From positions 682,001 to 746,000 of the forward strand of contig NZ_JAAQYM010000001.1 of assembly GCF_012986595.1 (NCBI RefSeq): a stretch of 64,000 bases of DNA, in the 5' to 3' direction. Numbering within the stretch: the first letter of the stretch is position 1; each line of letters opens with the position of its first letter. This DNA is from Pseudomonas koreensis. Its GTDB lineage: Bacteria; Pseudomonadota; Gammaproteobacteria; Pseudomonadales; Pseudomonadaceae. Of this stretch, positions 55,204 to 61,926 are shown piece after piece. The notes beneath the pieces are model-generated. The model did not search any database. It was not told where the DNA came from and worked only from the letters and a program-made list of their open reading frames with translations. The translations under genes and the position numbers were made by a program.

Positions 55204-55293
55204 CCTGTAGGAGCTGCCGAAGGCTGCGATCTTTTGATCTGGTTTTTATGGATCAAGATCAACAGATCGCAGGCTTCGGCAGCTCCTACAGGG
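55204..55293. repeat. REP pair, family A, inside the nag operon
   Basis: Arms CCTGTAGGAGCTGCCGAAGG and inverted partner ending CAGCTCCTACAGG. It occupies most of the 198-base gap between the deaminase and PTS genes and may set their relative mRNA levels. Confidence 0.85.
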
Positions 55294-55377
55294 CTCAGCG
55301 AAACCGTGAGATCGCGATGCAGGCATTCAGCAACACCGTGGAATCGCGACATTCCGAACTACTGATGAGACCGAGCC

Positions 55378-57891
55378 ATGCACAACAACAATAAAGAGCT
55401 GACCCTCAGCGCCCCGCTCAGCGGCCCGGTGCTCACGCTCGCCAAAGTCCCGGACGCGGTGTTCGCCAGCGGCGCGATGGGTGACGGGATTGCCATCGAT
55501 CCGCTGAACGACACCCTGTATTCGCCCTGCGCCGGCGTGATCATCCATGTCGCCCGCACCGGCCATGCACTGACGGTACGCGCTGACAACGGCGCAGAAA
55601 TCCTCCTGCACCTGGGCCTCGACACCGTTGAACTGAACGGCGAAGGTTTCTCGATGCTGGTCAAGGAAGGCACGCGGGTCAGCAAGGGCCAACCGTTGTT
55701 GCGCTACGACCTGGACAAGGTCGGCCAGCAGTGCAAAAGCCTGGTCAGCCTGTTGATCCTGACCAACAGCCAGGATTTTCAGGTACGACCGATCACGCTC
55801 AAAGCGGTGAAGGTCGGCGACCCCTTGCTGCACATCATTGCCCGCAACGGCGCCACGGCGGATGTTGAAGACATTGGCGGACCTGAGGTGCGTGGGCATG
55901 TATTGGTCGCTCATCGCGGCGGCTTGCATGCGCGCCCCGCCGCACTGATTCGTCAGACCGCACAAGGTTTCAAGAGCCAGTCGCAGCTGCACTTCGCCGG
56001 CAAATCGGCGCCGTGCAACAGCCTGATCGGTCTGATGGGACTGGCCATCGGCGAGCAGGATGACGTGCAAGTCAGCTGTCAGGGGCCGGATGCCGAAGCC
56101 GCGCTGCACGCCTTGCTCAACGCGTTGGCGACCGCTCTGCCCGAAGAGCATCACGCTGCCGCACCGGTCAGCGTGGCACCGCGCCAGCGCCCGGCCGAAG
56201 CGGGTGTGCTGCAGGGCGTGTGCGCCGCACCGGGGCTGGTCGGCGGACCACTGTTCCGCTTGAACGCGATCAACCTGCCGGCGGATGCGGGCAAGCATGA
56301 TCCGCGGGTGCAACAGCAGGTTCTGGACGCGGCGCTGAATCAGGTACGCGACGAAATCCACGCCACGCTCGCTCAAGCGAAAAGGCACAAGAACACCGAC
56401 GAAGAAGCGATCTTCGCCGCGCATCTGGCATTGCTCGACGACCCGGCCCTGCTCGACGCCGCGCAGCACGCCATCGATCAAGGCACCGCGGCGACTCACG
56501 CCTGGAGCCAGTCGATCGATGTGCAGTGCGAGGTGCTGCAACACACCGGCAGCGCGCTGTTGGCCGAACGCGCCAACGACCTGCGCGACCTCAAGCAACG
56601 GGTGCTGCGCGCGCTGCTCGGAGAAGCCTGGCATTACGAGGTGCCGGCCGGCGCCATCGTCGCCGCGCATGAACTGACCCCGTCGGATCTGCTGCAACTC
56701 AGCGCCCAAGGGGTCGCCGGGTTGTGCATGGCCGAAGGCGGCGCGACGTCGCACGTAGCGATTCTGGCACGGGGCAAAGGTCTGCCGTGCCTGGTGGCGT
56801 TGGGCTCGGCTTTGCTCGATCAGCCGCAAGGGCAATCAGTGGTGCTGGATGCTGACGGCGGTCGCCTTGAATTGACGCCGAACACTGAGCGTCTGGCCGA
56901 AGTCCAGCAAGCGCAAATCGACCGCCAACAACGCCGCGACGCCCAACAAGCCAAAGCGCATCTGCCGGCGGAGACGCGCAATGGCGTGACCATCGAAGTG
57001 GTCGCCAATGTCGCCTCCAGCCATGAAGCAGCCGACGCGTTCGCCAATGGCGCCGATGGCGTCGGCCTGCTGCGCACCGAGTTTCTGTTCGTTGACCGGC
57101 AAACCGCGCCGGACGTCGAAGAACAGCGCATCGCCTATCAAGCCGTGCTCGATGCCATGGGTGAGCATTCGGTGATCATCCGCACCATCGACGTCGGCGG
57201 CGACAAGCAACTCGACTACCTGCCGCTACCCGCCGAAGCCAACCCGGTACTGGGCCTGCGCGGCATTCGTCTGGCTCAGGCCCGCCCGGAAATCCTCGAT
57301 CAACAACTGCGCGCGCTGCTGCAAGTCAGCCCGCTGCGCCGTTGCCGGATCCTGTTGCCGATGGTCACCGAAGTCGACGAACTGCTGCACATCCGTCAAC
57401 GGGTCGATGCGCTGTGCCTGGAGCTGGGCATCAGCCAGCGTCCGGAAATCGGCGTGATGATCGAAGTCCCCGCCGCGGCATTGCAAGCCGAACAACTGGC
57501 CGAACACGCCGACTTCCTCTCGATCGGCACCAACGACCTGTCGCAATACACCTTGGCGATGGACCGCGACCACGCAGGTTTAGCCGCCCGGGTCGATGCC
57601 TTGCACCCGGCGCTGCTTCGGTTGATTGCCATGACCTGCGCAGGCGCGGCGGTGCACAAGCGTTGGGTCGGCGTGTGCGGCGCCCTCGCCTCCGATCCGT
57701 TGGCGACGCCGGTGCTGATCGGCCTGGGCGTTACTGAACTGTCGGTCAGCCCGGTGCAGATCGGTGAAATCAAGGACCGCGTGCGCCAGTTGCACGAGGC
57801 CGAATGCCAACGCCTCAGCCACGACCTGCTCAAACTGAACAGCGCCGCTGCGGTACGTCACGCCTGCCACCAGCATTGGCCTCTGCACTAA
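55378..57891 (+). CDS. nagF: Fused PTS protein EIIA(Glc)-HPr-EI for GlcNAc
   Basis: Carries phosphate from PEP to the NagE permease. The 837 residues contain three phosphotransfer domains in order: EIIA (about 1-150, phospho-His in ILLHLGLDTVELNG), HPr (about 170-255, His in VAHRGGLHARPAAL) and enzyme I (about 275-830; phospho-His in GGATSHVAILARGKGLP, and GVGLLRTEFLF with the PEP-binding C-terminal barrel, SIGTNDLSQY). No other PTS transfer genes are in the window, so this protein could serve the whole chain by itself. 36 bases before nagE. Confidence 0.95.
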   Translation: MHNNNKELTLSAPLSGPVLTLAKVPDAVFASGAMGDGIAIDPLNDTLYSPCAGVIIHVARTGHALTVRADNGAEILLHLGLDTVELNGEGFSMLVKEGTRVSKGQPLLRYDLDKVGQQCKSLVSLLILTNSQDFQVRPITLKAVKVGDPLLHIIARNGATADVEDIGGPEVRGHVLVAHRGGLHARPAALIRQTAQGFKSQSQLHFAGKSAPCNSLIGLMGLAIGEQDDVQVSCQGPDAEAALHALLNALATALPEEHHAAAPVSVAPRQRPAEAGVLQGVCAAPGLVGGPLFRLNAINLPADAGKHDPRVQQQVLDAALNQVRDEIHATLAQAKRHKNTDEEAIFAAHLALLDDPALLDAAQHAIDQGTAATHAWSQSIDVQCEVLQHTGSALLAERANDLRDLKQRVLRALLGEAWHYEVPAGAIVAAHELTPSDLLQLSAQGVAGLCMAEGGATSHVAILARGKGLPCLVALGSALLDQPQGQSVVLDADGGRLELTPNTERLAEVQQAQIDRQQRRDAQQAKAHLPAETRNGVTIEVVANVASSHEAADAFANGADGVGLLRTEFLFVDRQTAPDVEEQRIAYQAVLDAMGEHSVIIRTIDVGGDKQLDYLPLPAEANPVLGLRGIRLAQARPEILDQQLRALLQVSPLRRCRILLPMVTEVDELLHIRQRVDALCLELGISQRPEIGVMIEVPAAALQAEQLAEHADFLSIGTNDLSQYTLAMDRDHAGLAARVDALHPALLRLIAMTCAGAAVHKRWVGVCGALASDPLATPVLIGLGVTELSVSPVQIGEIKDRVRQLHEAECQRLSHDLLKLNSAAAVRHACHQHWPLH

Positions 57892-57927
57892 CAACAAGCT
57901 CTCTATTAAAGAGCAGGGAGAACCACC

Positions 57928-59640
57928 ATGTACCAACTCTTCATCGAAGGCCTGCAACGCCTCGGCCGTGCGCTGATGCTGCCGATCGCGATCCTGCCGA
58001 TTGCCGGCCTGCTGCTGCGTCTGGGTGACACCGACCTGCTGAACATCGCGATCATTCACGATGCCGGCCAAGTGATCTTCGCCAACCTGGCAATGATCTT
58101 TGCCATCGGCATCGCCGTCGGGTTCGCCAAGGACAACAACGGCACTGCGGGTCTGGCCGGGGTGATCGGTTACCTGGTGATGATCTCCACCCTCAAGGTG
58201 CTCGACCCGAGCATCAACATGGGCATGCTTGCCGGAATCGTCAGCGGCCTGATGGCCGGCGCGCTGTACAACCGCTTCAAGGACATCAAACTGCCGGAAT
58301 ACCTGGCGTTCTTCGGCGGGCGGCGTTTCGTGCCGATCGTCACGGGTTTTGCGGCGGTCGCACTGGGCGTGGTGTTCGGCTACATCTGGCCGCCGATCCA
58401 ACACGGCATCAACAGCTTCGGCACCCTGATGATGGAAAGCGGCAGCTTCGGCGCCTTCGTCTTCGGCGTGTTCAACCGCCTGCTGATCGTCACCGGCCTG
58501 CACCACATCCTCAACAACATGGCGTGGTTCGTGTTCGGCAACTTTACCGACCCGACTACCGGCGCACTGGTCACCGGCGACCTGTCGCGCTACTTCGCCG
58601 GCGATCCGAAGGGCGGCCAGTTCATGACCGGCATGTTCCCGATGATGATCTTCGGCCTGCCGGCGGCGTGCCTGGCGATGTACCGCAACGCCCTGCCGGA
58701 GCGCCGTAAGGTCATGGGCGGGATCTTCCTGTCGATGGCCCTGACCTCGTTTTTGACCGGCGTGACCGAGCCGATTGAATTCGCCTTCATGTTTTTGGCA
58801 CCGCTGCTGTATCTGCTGCATGCGCTGCTGACCGGGTTGTCGATGGCGATCACCAATGCGCTGAACATCCACCTCGGCTTCACCTTCTCCGGCGGCTTCA
58901 TCGACATGGTGCTGGGTTGGGGGCGCTCAACCAATGGCTGGCTGGTGATCCCGGTCGGGCTGGCGTATGCCGTGGTGTATTACGCGGTGTTTGATTTCTG
59001 TATTCGCCGTTTCAATCTGAAGACGCCGGGACGTGAGGACGTGGCTGTTAGTGAAAAAGCCGTACTCACTGAAAACGAAAGGGCCAGTGCTTACATCAAG
59101 GCATTGGGTGGCGCTGAGAATCTGCTGACGGTCGGCGCCTGCACCACGCGTCTGCGCCTGGAGATGGTCGATCGCAACAAGGCATCCGATGCTGATCTGA
59201 AAGCGCTGGGTGCGATGGCGGTTGTGCGTCCGGGCAAGGGTGGCAGCTTGCAAGTGGTTGTCGGGCCGCTGGCCGACAGCATTGCCGATGAGATTCGCCT
59301 GGCGATGCCGGCACTGGGTCGCGCACTGATGGCCGCGCCTGCTGCGGTGATCGAGGAATCCAAAGCCGTGCTGGTCGCGGCCCCCGAAGCTCAGCAATGG
59401 CTGACGGCACTGGGCGGCAGCGACAATGTGCTGCAACTGGAGTGCATCGCCCTGACGCGCATTCGCCTGCAACTGGCCGATGGTAAAGCGTTGTCCGAGG
59501 CTCAATTGAAAGAGTTGGGGTGTCAGGGCGTCAGCCAGTTGGAAGGTGGGGTCTGGCATTTGCTGATTGGCGAGAAAGCGGCGAGTTTGAGTGGGGCGAT
59601 TGAGGCCTTGGTCAATCGACGTGAGCCACTGTCTGTGTAG
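57928..59640 (+). CDS. nagE: GlcNAc-specific PTS permease EIICB with duplicated IIB
   Basis: Imports and phosphorylates N-acetylglucosamine. The IIC domain covers about residues 1-360 (LGRALMLPIAILPIAGLLLR; GVTEPIEFAFMFLAPLLY). Two IIB-like domains follow. The first (~390-470) has the phospho-cysteine motif GACTTRLRLE. The second (~492-565, ALGGSDNVLQLECIALTRIR) has alanine at the aligned cysteine position, so it is probably not phosphorylated. No EIIA is attached; that function is in nagF. GGGAG precedes the ATG. Confidence 0.95.
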   Translation: MYQLFIEGLQRLGRALMLPIAILPIAGLLLRLGDTDLLNIAIIHDAGQVIFANLAMIFAIGIAVGFAKDNNGTAGLAGVIGYLVMISTLKVLDPSINMGMLAGIVSGLMAGALYNRFKDIKLPEYLAFFGGRRFVPIVTGFAAVALGVVFGYIWPPIQHGINSFGTLMMESGSFGAFVFGVFNRLLIVTGLHHILNNMAWFVFGNFTDPTTGALVTGDLSRYFAGDPKGGQFMTGMFPMMIFGLPAACLAMYRNALPERRKVMGGIFLSMALTSFLTGVTEPIEFAFMFLAPLLYLLHALLTGLSMAITNALNIHLGFTFSGGFIDMVLGWGRSTNGWLVIPVGLAYAVVYYAVFDFCIRRFNLKTPGREDVAVSEKAVLTENERASAYIKALGGAENLLTVGACTTRLRLEMVDRNKASDADLKALGAMAVVRPGKGGSLQVVVGPLADSIADEIRLAMPALGRALMAAPAAVIEESKAVLVAAPEAQQWLTALGGSDNVLQLECIALTRIRLQLADGKALSEAQLKELGCQGVSQLEGGVWHLLIGEKAASLSGAIEALVNRREPLSV

Positions 59641-59646
59641 GGGCCT

Positions 59647-59672
59647 GTCAACTGTCAGGTCTGACAGTTGAC
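59647..59672. other. Perfect 12-bp palindrome after nagE
   Basis: GTCAACTGTCAG, 2-base centre, CTGACAGTTGAC, six bases after the nagE stop. No T run follows, so it is not a standard intrinsic terminator; it might cap the operon mRNA or bind a protein. Confidence 0.7.
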
Positions 59673-59772
59673 CCTCTCAAACGCCAAGCCTACGTTGGCT
59701 GTATCAGGCAGTACATCCAGTAGCCGTCGCCGTGATGTTTGTTCGATTCGATCTGACATGGAGGAGATCAAT

Positions 59773-60012
59773 ATGAGCTCACTATCTGATGAAGAGCGCC
59801 GCTCTGAACTTGAACGTTTCAAGTCTTACGGTGGCTCCGAGAAAGCCGGCGTAAAGGTGGAAGACTTCCGGGAAAACTACCAAAAAGTTCACGGAGCGAT
59901 TGCCAAAAAGGAAATGACCAGCCTGCTGAATTCACTGGATGCCAATGGTGACGGTGTCATCACATGGGAGGAATATCTCGCCGACTACATGGGCGGCGAG
60001 GTTGCTCAATAA
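59773..60012 (+). CDS. Small EF-hand protein
   Basis: A 79-residue protein with one full calcium-binding loop near residues 57-68 (DANGDGVITWEE: D1, N3, D5, G6, I8, E12 all present), flanked by helices. The first half has a similar helix-loop-helix layout (FKSYGGSEKAGVKVEDFREN) with no calcium ligands, so it may be a degenerate partner EF-hand. No signal peptide. ATG 59773 has GGAGGAG upstream; two earlier in-frame codons are less likely. Probably cytoplasmic; role unknown. Confidence 0.85.
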   Translation: MSSLSDEERRSELERFKSYGGSEKAGVKVEDFRENYQKVHGAIAKKEMTSLLNSLDANGDGVITWEEYLADYMGGEVAQ

Positions 60013-60038
60013 GCTCCCGGTGAGCTTTTGCGCTACGT

Positions 60039-60258
60039 AAAAAACCCGGCTATTGCCGTAATGCTCCTCACTTAAGCCCGACACTGTAACTGTGGCGAGG
60101 GAGCTTGTCGGATCGCCGCACCGTCCCGCTGGGTCGCGAAGCGGCCCCAAAAGAGGGACTGCTACGCAGTCCAGCGGGAGCAAGCTCCCTCGCCACGGGT
60201 TTCAATTGAACGCAAAATTTCTTAAGTGAACAGCATTAGGCTATTGCCGGTTTTTTTT
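60039..60258. terminator. Bidirectional terminator split by a REPIN
   Basis: Left arm 60039-60076 (A6, then CCCGGCTATTGCCGTAATGC ... CACTTAAG) and right arm 60221-60258 (CTTAAGTG ... GCATTAGGCTATTGCCGG, then T8) are inverted copies with a one-base shift. Each is a plausible half of a single terminator between the convergent EF-hand and DUF6124 genes. Each arm also holds its own small GGC-TATT-GCC hairpin. Confidence 0.7.
60091..60197. repeat. REPIN, family B, within the terminator
   Basis: Arms TGTGGCGAGGGAGCTTGTCG and GAGCAAGCTCCCTCGCCACG. Inner half resembles the copy at 20315 (CACCGTCCCGCTGGGTCGCG in both). Confidence 0.87.
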
Positions 60259-60259
60259 G

Positions 60260-60622
60260 TCAGGTCTGCGGATCAACTCGGTCCAGTGCACGGTTTACCG
60301 CCAGTTCGGCGAGCATGACGATTTGCTGGATCGCCAATGCGGTGCTGCGTTGCAGGCCGCTGAGTTCGTTGGCGAAGTTGCTGGCCATGGCACTGGCGCA
60401 GGCCAACGATTCGTAGGCGTGGGCCAGCAGGGTTTCGGTGTCGATGCCGGGATTGACCAGGAACATCGTGCTCGGCTGGCGCGGCTGGGCCGGTTGCGGG
60501 CTCAGGTAAAAATCGAGGGCGCGTTTGATGGCTTCGCGGTTTTTGGCGAGGTCTTCGGCGCGGATGGCTTCGGCGAGTGGGGTGGTGGGTTCGTGGGGTG
60601 GATCGGGGATTAGCTTGTCCAA
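60260..60622 (-). CDS. DUF6124 family protein
   Basis: A 120-residue protein of DUF6124, a family seen widely in Pseudomonas without assigned function. The conserved C-terminal half is present (NPGIDTETLLAHAYESLACA, then LSGLQRSTALAIQQIVMLAELAVNRALD). The N-terminal third is proline-rich. The start is TTG at 60620-60622 with AGGAG seven bases upstream on the minus strand. No signal peptide or membrane segment. The stop lies two bases from the terminator arm. A structured leader precedes it. Confidence 0.85.
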   Translation of the reverse strand: MDKLIPDPPHEPTTPLAEAIRAEDLAKNREAIKRALDFYLSPQPAQPRQPSTMFLVNPGIDTETLLAHAYESLACASAMASNFANELSGLQRSTALAIQQIVMLAELAVNRALDRVDPQT

Positions 60623-60659
60623 AGTTCAACTCCTGCTACAGCTAGCGTGAATGCCATCG

Positions 60660-60863
60660 TTCGCCGGATCTCACGCGGCGAAGAGGTGGCAGCTATGTGC
60701 AGGGTGAGATCCACCGGAGCAGGCAACCGGCCAGACCGAAGTCTGCCCGCACACAGCCGCCATAAAGCAGGCAGCAGATTGAGCTGGCGCCAATTATCGT
60801 AGCGTTGGCGCTAGTTGCAAGCTTTCCGGGGATCTCACGCCCGGTCGCTGAATTGGCAGCGAC
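60660..60863 (-). promoter_or_regulatory. Structured leader of the DUF6124 gene
   Basis: Read on the minus strand, hairpins occur in order: GTCGCTG/CAGCGAC (60844-60863); CCGGG/CCCGG with loop CGTGAGATC (60826-60844); GCGCCAA/TTGGCGC (60787-60811); CAGAC/GTCTG capped by a TTCG tetraloop (60732-60745); GGTG/CACC (60703-60715); and TTCGCCG/CGGCGAA with the same CGTGAGATC loop (60660-60682). The AGGAG site and TTG start follow at 60620-60634. Two further hairpins (AACCTT/AAGGTT and a CGGACGTCCG palindrome) lie upstream, 60880-60930. Confidence 0.6.
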
Positions 60864-60960
60864 AAGAAAAGCCTAGAGACCGGACGTCCGACGGACAACC
60901 TGAAAACCTTGTGGGAAGGTTCTGGTAATTCCACACACCCTTAAACACAGAACATCCCCC

Positions 60961-61053
60961 TGTAGGAGCTGCCGAAGGCTGCGATCTTTTGACTTTGGCT
61001 TCCCACAATCAAAGGCAAGATCAAAAGATCGCAGCCTTCGGCAGCTCCTACAG
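60961..61053. repeat. REP pair, family A
   Basis: Arms TGTAGGAGCTGCCGAAGGCT and inverted partner ending GGCAGCTCCTACA, with a ~30-base centre. Confidence 0.86.
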
Positions 61054-61220
61054 GTGAGTAATGCAGATTGGTCGGCTCTCAGGCCGCCATCGCTGACAAG
61101 CCAGCCCCCACAAAAACCAACATCAGACCGCATCCGCTTCCCACCACTCAACAGGATGAGCGTTAGCTCGGCTGCAGCTCTTGATCTTGATCCACGGGCG
61201 ACGTCGGCAGGCTGAGCGCA

Positions 61221-61419
61221 GGGATTGATCCGGGCGTGGGAGCGCAGCGACCGTTTGGCGAAGCCAAACACAGCGAGAGGAGGTGCAGCGAAGCAAACCG
61301 TAGGCGCTGCGCCCGGATCGATCCCGGAGCGAAGGGACCCCGAGCCCCAGCGAGCGGGCCGAACGTAGGAGCAAGCGTTTTTTTGCTTACTTTTTTTAGG
61401 CGTTTGTAAAAAAAGTGAG
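61221..61419 (+). repeat. Long structured intergenic element
   Basis: A 16-bp outer inverted repeat (GGGATTGATCCGGGCG at 61221, CGCCCGGATCGATCCC at 61310) encloses the perfect hairpin GTTTGGC-GAA-GCCAAAC (61253-61269). Downstream is a second, AT-rich hairpin (CTTACTTTTTTT 61386-61397 with AAAAAAAGTGAG 61408-61419). Short ORFs through it have no coding character. Similar dispersed elements are known to me in Pseudomonas; copy number cannot be checked here. Confidence 0.65.
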
Positions 61420-61511
61420 TCGCCGTAAGGGCGAAACCGCCAGCCGCAGCACCCGAAGAAACGGATATTCACTCAATCAGACAGAGCATGGTCGCCTGTC
61501 AGGGCGCCATC

Positions 61512-61532
61512 GCGAGCAGGCTCACTCCTACA
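61512..61532. repeat. Single REP unit, family C
   Basis: TCGCGAGCAGGCTCACTCCTA without a partner, close to the YqfO-like terminator. Confidence 0.7.
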
Positions 61533-61556
61533 GAAAAGCAAATCGCAGGCAACAAA

Positions 61557-61588
61557 AAACCCGCAGACAATCACTCATCTGCGGGTTT
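61557..61588 (-). terminator. Terminator after the YqfO-like gene
   Basis: On the minus strand AAACCCGCAGA, 10-base loop, TCTGCGGGTTT then TTT, 22 bases after the gene's stop. Also usable from the plus side. Confidence 0.92.
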
Positions 61589-61609
61589 CTCGTTCCAGCG
61601 GCAGAAAGA

Positions 61610-61921
61610 TCAGAAATCTTCCAACCGCCACACCTCATAAGCCGGCGTCTCGTAAGGGTGGCTCACCTTAAGGGCAGCCACCACATCACGAATCAACTCG
61701 TCACAAACGACAAGCTCAACCTTCCATTCCTCAACTTGCTCGACCTGCCCCGCTTCCCCAATAAACGGCTGACTGCCATCCAACGGACGAAACTGGCCCA
61801 AGCCAAGCACCTGCCAAGCACAGTGGTCATAGTCACCGATCCGCCCACCACCGGCAGCGAACACAGCCCCTTTGACCACCTCGACATGACTGTCAGGAAC
61901 AAAAAACGCCAGCTTGTACAC
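61610..61921 (-). CDS. NIF3/YqfO C-terminal-domain protein
   Basis: A 103-residue protein matching the inserted CutA/PII-like domain of NIF3-family proteins (YqfO): MYKLAFFVPDSHVEVVKGAV, AAGGGRIGDYDHCAW and SHPYETPAYEVW. It stands alone, without the metal-binding NIF3 core. Stand-alone versions occur in many pseudomonads; role unknown. Five bases separate it from purL, so both probably share a transcript. Confidence 0.88.
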   Translation of the reverse strand: MYKLAFFVPDSHVEVVKGAVFAAGGGRIGDYDHCAWQVLGLGQFRPLDGSQPFIGEAGQVEQVEEWKVELVVCDELIRDVVAALKVSHPYETPAYEVWRLEDF

Positions 61922-61926
61922 AGGCC

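Noticed and set aside
60873..61472. 199-codon minus-strand frame in the large gap
   Set aside because: Composed of a REP pair and the structured element at 61221; composition and content are non-coding.
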